Assembly (NCBI GenBank): GCA_964034945.1
Contig: OZ035961.1
Location: forward strand, 30,778,184-30,842,183
DNA from: Chrysopilus asiliformis
Taxonomy: Eukaryota > Arthropoda > Insecta > Diptera > Rhagionidae
DNA: 64,000 nucleotides
Direction: 5' to 3'
The notes beneath the pieces were generated by a model, which was not told the origin of the DNA, searched no databases, and saw nothing but the letters and a program-made list of their open reading frames with translations. Positions within the stretch are counted from its first letter, which is position 1. The number at the start of each line of letters is the position of its first letter. The position numbers were made by a program, and so were the translations under genes. This document shows positions 22,605 to 33,450 of this stretch, piece by piece.

Positions 22605-23940
22605 GTTTAGACAGAATGGCGTTTACGAAATGTTAAAGTCAGTACAAAATGACAATCCGAACTTGTATATTAATCAAATTATTGTACGAGGAGAATGAAA
22701 ACTGCAAATTTCTTCTTCGATCTGAACTCGTTGGCAGGCTTTGTCGAATTATTGGGAAAAAACCTTTCTCCTCTATGATAAAACGATATTATCATAATAT
22801 CACCTATTATAATATTTTTTTTCTCTGTGAAGATAAAAAAAGACTGAAAAGATTCATTCAAAACATATTTAATATTGGCAATCTTTTGGGTGACCAGCTC
22901 AAGGCAATGTTGCAATGGCTTACTGCAAATTCGTATATAGCGTCCATCTCATCCAAAAACTGACGACAGATTGACTGAAATCGATTTGACGATGAACAAA
23001 GTCGGTGCCTTCATTAGGTAAATAGATTTTATGCGAATAACTTGAATTAATTATTATTTTTTTCTTTCTTAATAAATATCTTTGGTTAACGATATGCTAA
23101 AAAATGAAGAAAAGCTACAATTTGTCAGAAGCCAATCGTCAAATGCTCTATATGGTGACAGAAAAAATGTTTATTTAAAAATATCTTTCTTTCTTATACA
23201 AAATCTATATTTCTACACAATTTACACGATAAATCCGACGAGTAAAATATTTAGTTAATACAAAAAAAACATATATTTTCATTTTAAAAAATTTGAAATA
23301 TCTCGATAACGGTAAAAGATATCGAATTACGATAAAAGACTTAAATGTAGAAAATTTGAATACCTGTATTAAACCAGTTTTTTGAAGAACCATTGAGTTC
23401 ACAAAAAAATAATTCAGAATTTCGAAGGAGATGTCAATCGCCTTATAATGATCTAAAAAACATGAAAAAATAAAATATGAAATAGCTGTTTTAATAAATA
23501 GACAGATACACATTGCCTTTCAATTTTTTTTTGTAGATTGCTTGGGATTGAAGTGTGACGCAAAACATAGTCATTAATTAAAAAATCAACAAAAAGTTGA
23601 AAAATTAGGTAAATCTACCATAAATCTCAACACAAAATATTAATCGTCAGAAGGACTTTACATTACAATTTTTGTTTTCATCAAACGGATATAATAGCAA
23701 TTCTTTGACTTTTTTTTATGACGTGCTTATGTACATTTTTGCATACATGGTTGTGTTTTGATTGATTTAGAGTTAAATCTTGTAGCGTGCAACTATGATT
23801 TGATTCACCTTGAATTTGATTTATTACTTCGTAGAATGATTGTACAAATTGGTTACAAGTTATGAATATGAAATTTCAGCAGTTAATCTTCTAACAGATG
23901 TTATCTTGATTAAAAAATAAATATAAACATAAGAAAATCT
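22605..23940. other. Intergenic with repeat remnants
   Basis: Contains a D1-family scrap (about 23,110-23,165, inverted, 'agccaatcgtcaaatgctct') and an inverted R2-family piece (about 23,205-23,345, 'tctcgataacggtaaaagat'). The 104-codon frame at 22,649-22,963 has no recognisable motif and is probably chance. The rest is AT-rich and blank. Confidence 0.5.
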
Positions 23941-24485
23941 TCAATTGCCAGTGGCCAATCGGCAAATACTCCATATGAGAACAGGTAAAATTTTTCTTTA
24001 AAAAATTTATTTTGTGGGAGAGGAGGGGAGGATTGGTAGAGGGAAAGAGTGGCCAATCGGCAAATACTCCATATGAGAACAGGTAAAATTTTTATTTAAA
24101 AAATCTATTTTGTGGGAGAGGAGGAGAGGATTGGTTCGTTAGGATTTTGTTGTTTGGAACGGTTATATAAAATCACATTTTAAACACATTTCGTCTTCAA
24201 AAAATTTCAGATTCGATGCACCGTTTTCGAGAAAATCGCAAAAAACTGTCTTGTTTATATAGGGGAATGTAGAAGAAATGGTCTAACTTTGCCCGTTCAC
24301 GAACCCAGCCTTGTTATTTACGAGAAACGCAATTATACAAAATTTCAAGTCTCTAGCTCAATTCTTTCGAAAGTTGCGGTGTTCACGGGCAGACGGATAG
24401 ACAGATGCACGGACATGCGGAAATCCAAATTTTTTGTCATTCCAAACACCAAGTACAGTAATCGAAGTTACGGTCATGACTAATA
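23941..24485 (-). repeat. D1-family repeat with a 104-bp tandem duplication
   Basis: Inverted D1 copy. Two head-to-tail copies of a roughly 104-bp block lie at 23,950-24,053 and 24,054-24,140, each with 'ggccaatcggcaaatactcc', 'atgagaacaggtaaaatttt' and 'tgtgggagaggagg'. Diverged D1 sequence follows, ending near the degenerate microsatellite 'gacggatagacagatgcacg'. Non-coding. Confidence 0.7.
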
Positions 24486-25289
24486 TAGGAACAAATTCGC
24501 TATACGGATAAAAAAATTCGCTATTACGGACAAAAAAAATTTTTTTTTTGAATCACAGAAAAAAATCAAGAAAAAGTCCCCCATAATTATGTTGTATTTA
24601 TTGTAAACGTACATACTTAATTTCTCCGAAATTTCTGACACATTTTGTGTATACACAAAAGAGAATTAAAAAAAGGCAATAAGAAACTGCAGTGCGGTGT
24701 ATTTTTAAAAAATCTATTTGCTATTCTTAAGCGAGAACCCCAATTGGGCAGAGGCAGCAGCAGAGGCAGAAGCAGCAGCAGAAGCAGAATCTGCTTTCTC
24801 TCCCAAATTCTGACGAAACTAGCAGAAACCTACGTAGAAACAGCTACGTTTTTTTGTCCGCGGCATGATTTGTCCCATAATATTTTGTTGCTTTTAACAT
24901 ATTCAATTGATTTATGCTCCATTTCAAGTAGTATAAATTTTTTTTTTCTATAATTATATAGTTTTCTCATTATTCTAGTGGTTAAATAATTATTTTAATA
25001 TATTATACTAATCTGTTTCGTATTACGGATTTTTTTGGTACGCATCTATCTATTTTTAATACGATCTTATACTAAAATAGGTTTCTTTTTACGGACATTT
25101 CTATTGATTGGAACACATCTATTTATTCCCAGTACAATCTCATACTAAAATAGGTTTCGTTTTACGGATTTTCGATATACGGACAGTTTCCGTAGAACGC
25201 ATCCCGTCCGTAAAGCGGGGGATTACTGTAGTTCATTTTTGTGTCCGACGATTGGTTCGAAACGGTATACTAAATCTAATATACTTCTA
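24486..25289. repeat. Pogo-like remnant and D1 end
   Basis: A block with 'atcttatactaaaataggtt' and 'ttacggac' is present twice (about 25,020-25,100 and 25,115-25,170). It ends 'cgtaaagcgggggattactgta', which resembles a pogo/Tigger right end. The last 60 bp ('tgtgtccgacgattggttcg', 'gtatactaaatc') match the D1 end at 57,620-57,680 in inverted orientation. No coding sequence. Confidence 0.5.
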
Positions 25290-26210
25290 AAGGGTGGTTA
25301 AATTTTAAGGGCCGATGTTGAATGTGAACCACACCTAAACGTCAAGTTTTTTTCTGCATTTCATTTGACATTTCTCAATTTCAGACTAACTCAATTTGAA
25401 CCATGGAAAGATACACAATCGAGCAACGCGTTAAAGTTATTCAGGCTTATTTTGAAAATGGGCGTTCAAATCAAAACTTCGTGCCGCCAGCCCATAAACC
25501 GCACCAAACAGTCACTCTTTGTGGGTGCATTGGTTTTTCGACAATCACTCTTGGATTATCATTCGCCCAAATGCGGCTGTTCTGCTTATTGACGAATCCA
25601 CTGAGGTGAAAATGTGCCTCATCACTGAAGATGATTTTCTTCGAAAATTGATCATCCACTGTTGCCATTTCTTGCCACCATTCTGACCATTGACGACGCT
25701 TGAAATGGTCAAGAGGCTTTAGTTCTTGAGTTAATTGCACCTTGTAAGCGTGTAAATGCAAGTCTTTATGCATAATGTTCATCAACGACGAGCGTGGGAG
25801 GTGCAATTGTTGGGCACGACGACGAGTTGAGGTGGACGGCTCTTCAGCCACACTATCGCGAACAGCAGCAATATTTTCTGCAGTACGAGCTGTACGAGCA
25901 TGCACTGGTGTTTTCACATCTCCTACAGACCCGGTTTGCTCAAATTTTTGCACGATTTTTCCGATTGTACGCACATTTGGACGATTAAATTGACCGAAAA
26001 AATCACGAAGTACACGATATGCATTTTGATTTGAACGCCCATTTTCATAATAAGCCTGAATAACTTTAACGCGTTGCTCGATTGTGTATCTTTCCATGGT
26101 TCAAATTGAGTTAGTCTGAAATTGAGAAATGTCAAATGAAATGCAGAAAAAAACTTGACGTTTAGGTGTGGTTCACATTCAACATCGGCCCTTAAAATTT
26201 AACCACCCTT
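25290..26210 (-). mobile_element. Foldback Tc1/mariner-type element with truncated transposase
   Basis: TA-flanked, 921 bp, with 186-bp inverted arms (25,290-25,475 and 26,025-26,210) that are almost identical. Each arm contains the 5' end of the transposase gene, including its start (MERYTIEQRVKVIQAY). From the right arm, a minus-strand frame (26,097-25,471) reads 208 residues. It has a paired helix-turn-helix-type N-terminus (to about residue 110) and then the start of the DDE domain with the first catalytic Asp in IIFSDEAHF. It then runs into the inverted left arm and stops. The remaining catalytic residues are missing, so it cannot encode active transposase. It belongs broadly to the IS630/Tc1/mariner superfamily. 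Confidence 0.88.
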
Positions 26211-26915
26211 TATATGATTCTCCTATAGAGTATAAAAATTTAAACCAAAAAATATTTCACTCAATTTGTTTTTACTTTTTTTTTGTACCAGATATAATCT
26301 TTTTTTTTTTTTGAAACATATTTATAACGGAGCTAAAAATTTATTTTGCTTATGCCTAGCCAAATGCTTGCAATATTATTTTTTATGTAATTTTAAATAA
26401 AAATGTAAAACTGAACTACTTAACTAATTTTATATTTGCATTTTTAGTTTTAAGGACAAACGCTAAAAAATCGCAATGATTTGTCGCAGAAGGTAAAGTA
26501 AAACCAGAAGGTGAACAAATTTAAACTAAATTAGAGTCATAAATAAATGAAAGCCTCATGAATAAACCATTGACAGCTTCATTCGGATTTAACGAATTAA
26601 AACTATTAGCTGCAAATCTGAGGCCTGCTGTTTTTGGGTTGAATAAGTCTCGTTTTCAGCTTGATAGCATTCACTTTTTAAATTTATTTATTTATTTTTC
26701 TTTTCCCACATGCTGTTGTAGAGAAGTGAAATTAATATATTTGGTCGCCATAATTTATAACTTAGGCATGACAATTTTAAGAATATTTTGCAAAAATCTT
26801 ATATATTTGAAGAGTTAATCTATACATACAACAAAACTGTACGGGGGTTATTTGTTTGAAATGTTGTTAATATACATTGATTTATTTTATTCTACTTAAA
26901 GCCAAACATAACATT
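26211..26915. other. Intergenic, no gene recognised
   Basis: AT-rich sequence. Short ORFs are present (for example 26,558-26,818), with no recognisable motif, splice pattern or promoter context. Confidence 0.45.
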
Positions 26916-26924
26916 TTAAAAATT

Positions 26925-27720
26925 TATGTTTGTCTGTCTGTTTGTTCCGGCATCACGCTAAAACCACCCAACCGATTTCGATGAAACTTTACACACGAGT
27001 AGAGTACTTGCAGAATAAAGAACAGGAATCTTTTGAGCGCGTTATTACACACGGCAACTTTCGGGCTTACTTAAGCCGATTTTCGGGAGAAACGACTGGG
27101 GAGGGAAAAGTTGCCACTCGAAATCATGGCTTATCGACAATCTGCATACACGCAAAGGTTTGGGAAAAGTAGTAGGCAGAAATCATTTCCGTTCTGACCG
27201 TCAGCAGATAAAGATCTTGGGAAGTATATGAGCAACAGCAATTTCAATGGTTTGAGTCCACACACACACATGTAAACTTGTGTAGCATATGCAAACAGGA
27301 TTGGCTTATTTGAGTCACAAATGTAAGCACATTGGCTTATTAAGCCCAAAAGTTGCCGGCTTACTTAAGCCAAGTATAATACCGGACTTAGTGACCTCCC
27401 TTCTCTCCTTCGATACCACACCACTGATAACTTTCGAACCATTCGAACGTTTGGAATGTGGTTTTCGCGATTTGAGAAATCATCCTTCAGCGAATTTTTT
27501 TGCCCACAAAATATATACCCCCTCCTTTCTCTGTAAAACCAGTCTCTTGCTATATCCGATAATTCTGAATCAATTCGGATCCGGTTTTCGCCATCAGAGA
27601 GGTTAGCCGTTAAGAATATTTTTTGACCACTAATTCTACCCCCTCTTCTCTTTATTAATCACTCTCCTACTATCTTTTGGACCCTTGAAGGAATTTCGTT
27701 TCGGTTTTTAATGTTAGAGA
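26925..27720 (+). repeat. Interspersed repeat with GTCTGTCTGT head
   Basis: Starts 'gtttgtctgtctgtttgttc', followed by 'accacccaaccgatttcgat' and 'gaaactttacacacgag'. This head resembles the Helitron-like copies (tract of GTCT, then 'gaaccgatt-acttgaaattt'). It is GC-richer than its surroundings and has no intact coding region. The 3' limit is uncertain. Confidence 0.45.
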
Positions 27721-28199
27721 AGTCGTAACCTGCTAATATGTATATAGTATATAAGTAAATATTAAGTAACTGATTGACTGACTCATGAACGTCCATCACA
27801 AACCCCAAGAGCAAGAAACATATGTACATAAAAAACTGAAAACTGAAACAGACATGTTCATCGAATTGAGACGACGGGTATATGTTCCGGAGATGTGCGA
27901 CGCTCACTTATGATTAACTCCGTTATGATCCGTTAATATCTTTCTTATACTTGTATGTAAGAAAGTTAAAAAAAACATTTAATAACTTTTTTGTTCAAAG
28001 TTTTTGTAAAATTTTCGCAATTTCGGAACCGATCCCCTATTTTTACACGCTTTCCATATCTCGATTTACGTGATTCCGATCTACGCGCTGTTTTCGCGGA
28101 ACCAATTAACCGCTTAAAACGAGGTTTACTGTACTGCTAGATGTAAATATTTTTAATACAAATTATTTTATCATTTAAATTATTTTATCATTTTCGGTG

Positions 28200-28445
28200 A
28201 TAGCAAGGCTAAGTTCTTGAACGGGAAAAATTGGACCATTCCTTCCATACAAGCAAAACAGTTTATTTTTGCAATTTTCTCGAAAAAATTGAGTTTAGAA
28301 TTATACATAACTCATCCATACATCATAATCCAATCGGACCACTCCTTCCCCCCTCTCCCATACAAATTAATTTTTTTTAAAATACACATTTTGTCCGTCA
28401 TCGTATAGAGTATTTGACGATTGGCGTTGGGAATTGTAGCTTGTC
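28200..28445 (+). repeat. D1-family repeat fragment
   Basis: Carries 'aggctaagttcttgaacggg', 'tttctcgaaaaaattg', 'cccatacaaatt' and 'gtatttgacgattggcgttg' in the same order as the 19.3-20.3k copy. Just upstream, 28,060-28,135 ends 'aaacgaggtttactgta', a pogo-like terminus. Non-coding. Confidence 0.6.
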
Positions 28446-28486
28446 TTATGATTTTTACCAAAATCACTAGACAATTTTTTAACCTA

Positions 28487-28792
28487 CACTGAGAGAGAAG
28501 AATGGCGGAAAATGATATGAAACGCGAATGATTTCCATTATAAAACGGCGCTATTGGAAGAAATTGTGAAATTCATAACTCGAGTCATAACAATATATGT
28601 AGAAAACATTATTTTATTTTTGAAAGGTATGATTTTATACTTCCACATGATAATTTCGCATTTATACATAAAGATATAATTTTATATTCGTACAGTCGGA
28701 CATTTTACACAAAACATTTATATCGATGAAATTTACAATGCAAAATGCAAATATTAAAATTTACAGTGCGAAATGTATTTTTTCTCTCAGTG
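28487..28792. mobile_element. MITE, 306 bp, TA target duplication
   Basis: Inverted ends CACTGAGAGAGAA and TTCTCTCAGTG, flanked by TA. The CACTGAGAGA end recurs at 63,878 (CACTGAGAGAAAGAA), so more than one copy exists. Non-coding. Confidence 0.75.
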
Positions 28793-29067
28793 TACCAAAA
28801 AATATTGGTGCCATAAAATTCAATTGCGGTTACAATATTCATAAAATTAGTGTACTGTGAGTATGAAGTATTTAATGTTGCTGACGATTCTCATTTAAAT
28901 TGTTTAAATTATCAATTCTATCGAATTCGGGTAGACATAAAATTAGGTTAATTTAATTTTTTTCTGTTAAAATTTATTATATCGTATTAAATATTTAAAA
29001 GCACATAAAGAAGCAAAGAAAAACTAACAATTTATTTATTTTAATTAATATATTTAAGTCTTAGCGG

Positions 29068-29496
29068 TTACTCTTTTTTGGGCTCCTCTTTCTTACCGTC
29101 GATTGAAAGAACTGGCGGAGCACCTTCATCTGTGACTACAGTTGCACCTCCCAAAGCATCATATTGCTCTATTGACCGAAATATCCATAAATGCAAAGAG
29201 ATTTCGATTTAAAATGTTAGCGAATAATCACAAAAGAATAATTGATACCCACCTAAGATTTTTTTCTGTGCAGCTTCGGCTTCTTCGGCTGTCTTGTATT
29301 CAATGTACACAACTTGTGGCTTATTTTCAGCCTTTTCAGTCTTTTTTACTTCTTCCGTCTTGGCGTCTTTGGCTAGAACGACGGCACTGAAGATCAACAC
29401 CGCCAAACAAGTTACCTGATTAACATCGACGGTTTAAATACTTGTCACGTATATTTTTAAAGAAAATTCAGAACTACTTACGACAATAGTTTTCAT
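29068..29496 (-). CDS. Miniature Tweedle-derived secreted protein T3
   Basis: Exons 29,496-29,482, 29,415-29,253 and 29,168-29,068; 92 residues. Signal peptide MKTIVVTCLAVLIFSAVVLA. The mature protein begins with a short charged stretch (KDAKTEEVKKTEKAENK). It then has only the last strand of the Tweedle domain (KPQVVYIEYKTAEEAEAAQKKIL). The canonical phase-1 junction leads to EQYDALGGATVVTDEGAPPV and a charged tail (KKEEPKKE) without YLPP. The two introns sit at exactly the family positions (after codon 5, and before QYDALGG), so this is a shrunken Tweedle paralogue, not a chance match. TATAAAAG lies at 29,547-29,554. Only exon 2 has a long frame; exons 1 and 3 are inferred from splice sites. 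Confidence 0.85.
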
Positions 29497-29546
29497 CTTA
29501 GCGCTGTTGATTTATCGACTATGCATGAACTAGAACATCTCCGGTG

Positions 29547-29554
29547 CTTTTATA
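29547..29554 (-). promoter_or_regulatory. TATA box of T3
   Basis: TATAAAAG on the minus strand, about 50 bp upstream of the start codon. Confidence 0.6.
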
Positions 29555-30700
29555 CTGATACATCCGATAGAAAGTTGTAGATGCAACTTTCTTTGATTTC
29601 TTAAAAGAAAAAAAAATACAAATAATACAAGACAACCATACTATCTTTTTGGCCAGCATTGCTAAGGTTTTCGGGATTGAGATTTTTGCCCGTTGCTTTC
29701 GCATATATGCAAATTGACATCAAAAATTATTTGAAAGGGGAAATAAAATTTAACTAAAACTGCAACATTTTGTGATCTCAGTTTTACCATGTTATGCTAT
29801 ATTGATGGTAATAAAATTATTTTTTTTATTTACTGATTTAAAGGTTTAGTTTTATTGAAGATTTTTAAGGTTTAAAAACTCGATCAACCTAGGGAAAGAC
29901 AAGGTCTTGCAATGATGACAGCTACTGACAAACACAGTTAGTGGAGAACTTCGAACTGACATTTTGATCACATTTTACTAAAGGTGGGGCTATTAACCAT
30001 AATATAAAAGAAGTCAATATGAACTGGATTGCAATTTGGGTGGTGATGAGTTCCGTAAACGGCATACATTTAATTAAGCACTTGGTATTTGATTTTATTT
30101 TTATTCTGAACTTAGTTTTTTTTATCGCAATGTTTAGTACTGATTGCATGTAAGGAAGACGTTCTAAAAAGGAATAAAAAAATAATATTGAAAAAAAATG
30201 TATTAAAGATATGGCAAATAGAAAGGTATTTGAATTCAAATCGTTATTGAGTCGCTTCGAAAAGAACTTCTAGTAGTTTGCTTGAGCTCTTTTAATCAAT
30301 TTTTCGAAAAATATATTTGAAGTTACTTTTAATTGAGCTTTGATCTTATATTTTCGCATTCCCCATCATTTTACATGCCTTAAATCGTTTGTCTTATTTC
30401 TTAGAAAAAAGCTTAAAAAAAGTGGGTAAAAATGTGTGAACCCGTTTTCGGTATAACGCGATTTAATTATTTCGATAATTCCCCTACAACGCCATCTCCC
30501 ATAACGTAACAACCGGACACTTATGCCATTTAAGGATGTTGAAACTCAAGGACATGACCATACTAGTAAAAATCGCAAGAGTGAAGTAAGAAACATTTCG
30601 AATTCAAAATATTTTAAGGTTCTACGTACTATCAGAGAGCGAAGCCATTTGGGATTGTTTCCTTTAAAAAAAAAATTCACAATTACTCCCGCATTGCCAA
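29555..30700. other. Intergenic, no gene recognised
   Basis: AT-rich. Short frames at 29,519-29,704 and 29,922-30,239 have no supporting features. Words near 30,450 (cccgttttcggtataacgcg) resemble pogo-like ends but no pair is visible. Confidence 0.45.
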
Positions 30701-30708
30701 AAAATTAT

Positions 30709-31209
30709 CAGGGTATTCACAGTCGTCTTTTAAATTGCGGGTAAATTTACCGCTCGGTAATTCAGTCAAATTTAACAGATTTTTACCGAGACGGTAACTT
30801 GGATCATGTAAAAATGAATTGCCGGATTCGGTAATTGTATACGCCTTTAGTCGTGTTTTCCGGCCCGGTTATTCGGTATCAAGAATCAACCGCGAGTGGC
30901 GCTAGTAATGTTTTTAGTTGTCAAATTTTCTCGCTGGTTTTTTGTTAATCTCAACGGACTGATGCAAATTTTTTCAATTTTGATAGCTGTTGCCACAATA
31001 GAAATTCAAAAGAATACATCAAACATGGATTTAAAGGTATGTGACATATTTTACAATCAAATTCGCAGTTCATGATTTGGTCACGTATCAAATAAAAGGG
31101 CTGTTCTCAAATCTGTGCTGTGGGATGTTCACAGCAGAATATTTTCAGTCTTTTAATATTACCGAAAATACCGAATACCGAAAATTAAAAGAGGATTGTG
31201 AATACCCTG
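30709..31209 (+). mobile_element. 501-bp TIR element, copy 1 of family CAGGGTATTC
   Basis: Ends CAGGGTATTCACA and TGTGAATACCCTG, flanked by ATTAT on both sides (30,704-30,708 and 31,210-31,214), a possible 5-bp target duplication. The interior has an AUG-initiated stub, ATGGATTTAAAG followed by a GTATGT donor (about 31,024), as though the first exon of a lost transposase remains. It is about 90% identical by eye to 35,669-36,171. Superfamily not assigned. Confidence 0.8.
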
Positions 31210-31486
31210 ATTATTTCCAGCATAGTTAAGGTATTCCAAAGCTGCACTCAGAGGAAAAAGTTCGCCAACTGCAGTCGATTTTTTGTCAAGTACAGTTTCC
31301 CTGAACTCTGGCGAAGAAAGTTCACCTGCATTCGGAGATCGGAATTTGCAATGCGTCACAACGTTTTACAGCTAGTCCAGGTGAATTTCAGTAATAGTAG
31401 GGAAATTCAATATTCAATATTTTTTATTTACATAGAAAAATATTAACAAAATATTCATTAGAAAAACAATTAAAACGTTCTATAAA

Positions 31487-32438
31487 TTAATATCTGAACG
31501 TTGGTGGCAAATAGCCTCTTGGTGCAGGAGCTGGTGCAGCTGGGGCTGCTGCTAGTCCAGCTGGTGCTGGTCCAGCTGGAGCTGCACTCTCTAAAGCTCC
31601 AATGAAAGATTGGACTGGGGCTACACCTTCATCGGAAACTTGAGTGCTTCCGCCCAAAGAGTCATATTGAGCTGCAATTAAAAACGTTATAGAAACATTT
31701 TGTTATAAGTTTCTAAGAACCGCGATTCTTAATTCTTACCTTGAATCTGCTGTTGTGCATGGGCTGCTTCCTCTTGTGTCTTGTACTTGATGAAGTAAAC
31801 CTCGGGCTTGCTTGGAAGTTGTTGTGTAGCTTCAATCTCAGCAGCAATGTCGGAAACATCGGTTTGCTTGCTCAGGACGTAAATTACGGTCTTCTCCTCG
31901 TTCTGTGATTGGGCTAAGGAGAGAGCGGCAGAACTTGGACTCTGTGATGGAGCCTTAATGAAGACGACACGAATGTGTTTGTGCGCTGGTCCTGCGGCTA
32001 ATTGTTGATTTTGGGCTTCTTCTGCGGATTCTTCAGGTGCGGCGTGCACGTAGAAGTGTTTGGTAACGATTGGTGCAACTGGTTCTGGAGCTGGGGCAGG
32101 AGCAGGAAGTGAAACTGGAACGGGGGCGGGAAGAGAGACTGGTAGTGGCGCAGGTGCTGGCAGATAAATTGGCGCTGGTGCTGGTCCTGGTAGTGAAATT
32201 GGTGCTTGTGCTGGTGCTGGTAGTGAAATTGGTGCTGGTCCAGGTAAGCTAATTGGAAGAGGAGCAGGAGCTGGTGCAGCTCTTGGAGCTTGATTGTATT
32301 GGTATCCTTGTGGAGCAGCAACCGCGAATGCTACGAAGCAGAGGACCTTTTTTTTTAAAAAAAGATAAAAAAAAATATTTTTTAATTAAAAAACCGCTTA
32401 ATATCCTTATGTTTTGTACTAACAAATAATCCTTTCAT
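31487..32438 (-). CDS. Tweedle (DUF243) cuticular protein T4, proline-rich
   Basis: Exons 32,438-32,424, 32,346-31,740 and 31,671-31,487; 268 residues. The signal peptide (MKGLFVLCFVAFAVAA) spans intron 1. The spacer (about residues 27-97) is a repetitive Pro/Ala/Leu tract of P-I-S-L-P and PAPAP units. The Tweedle domain follows: TKHFYVHAAPEESAEEA, IRVVFIKAP, EEKTVIYVLSKQT, KPEVYFIKYKTQEEAAHAQQ. Exon 3 gives AQYDSLGGSTQVSDEGVAPVQSFIG, an Ala/Pro stretch and YLPPTFRY. TATATAAATA sits at 32,518-32,527. It is a typical secreted structural cuticle protein; the Pro-rich spacer probably affects extensibility, which is inference. Confidence 0.93.
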
Positions 32439-32517
32439 TTTGTTTGTTTTTGTCGTTTTTTGTTGTTTAACTGAAGAGAAATGATTTTGAACTAGCTAAT
32501 GACTAAAATTTTTGTTT

Positions 32518-32527
32518 TATTTATATA
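32518..32527 (-). promoter_or_regulatory. TATA box of T4
   Basis: TATATAAATA on the minus strand, about 85 bp upstream of the start codon. Confidence 0.6.
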
Positions 32528-33382
32528 CATAAAAGCGGAGGTGGCTAATTGAATATTTTACCAAATAATCGCACAGCAAAATTTTATAAGGGCTATAACC
32601 TAAAAACATTTTTTAGCTCTTTCTTTCATACATTTAGGTAGTCGTTTTTTTAACTACAATTTTGATAATATAACAATACCATACGATAAGTTTCATCAGA
32701 AAATATATGCAAATAATTTTTTTTATTACCTTCAATAAATTCGATTGACAACGTGCGTAAGTGATTAGTTGAACATCTTCCACGCATAGCCCACAAGAAT
32801 TTGTAAAAAGTGGGCCCGGGGTCTTGTTTTAAAATTATTCAACTATGAAGAAACTGAACTCGAACCCTTTTAAACCATTTCATCGCCCGAATATCAGTTA
32901 AACGTTACTCTCATCTTATGTCGTTCGTTTTGTTTTGTTCATCATAAGCACAGGTGAAGATGTTTTACAACGAATTTAACAAATCGAATAAAACCATACG
33001 AGGTTTTTCGATTACACAAAATGCTTGTATCAAGTTCAATGTTCAATGCAAAAGATGTTATTTGATGATATGACTTTATTGAATTACATTCTTTTAATTA
33101 GTCATATTTTTTCCCGTCCATATAGTTTTTGGTGAATGCGAATTAAAAACTCATATAGCAATCTCAACGATTGTTGTATTTGGATTTCATATGGTATTAA
33201 TGGATAAAAAATTATGATGACCATTAATGATTATTGTGATCAAACTTTGGCAAAATGATATGCATAGAAAAATTACGAAATCGTTTTTAGTCAGCGGGTC
33301 GGTCGTGGCAATGCTTGTTTTTGATAAATGTGTTTCAAGGCTGTATTTTCAGTTGATTGTATTCCGGCTGAATGTTCCTGCA
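32528..33382. other. Divergent intergenic region between T4 and T5
   Basis: T4 (-) and T5 (+) are transcribed away from each other from this roughly 0.85-kb region. No ORF or repeat is evident. It should contain both promoters. Confidence 0.5.
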
Positions 33383-33390
33383 TATAAAAG
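33383..33390 (+). promoter_or_regulatory. TATA box of T5
   Basis: TATAAAAG, 61 bp upstream of the T5 start codon. Confidence 0.6.
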
Positions 33391-33450
33391 TTGGAAATTT
33401 ATAATTTCAAAGTTTAGTCTCTCGTCTCGGCCACACGTTTTCTTACGGGA

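Noticed and set aside
22649..22963. 104-codon frame upstream of T2
   Set aside because: No signal peptide, domain or splice context, and its AT-rich composition matches intergenic DNA.
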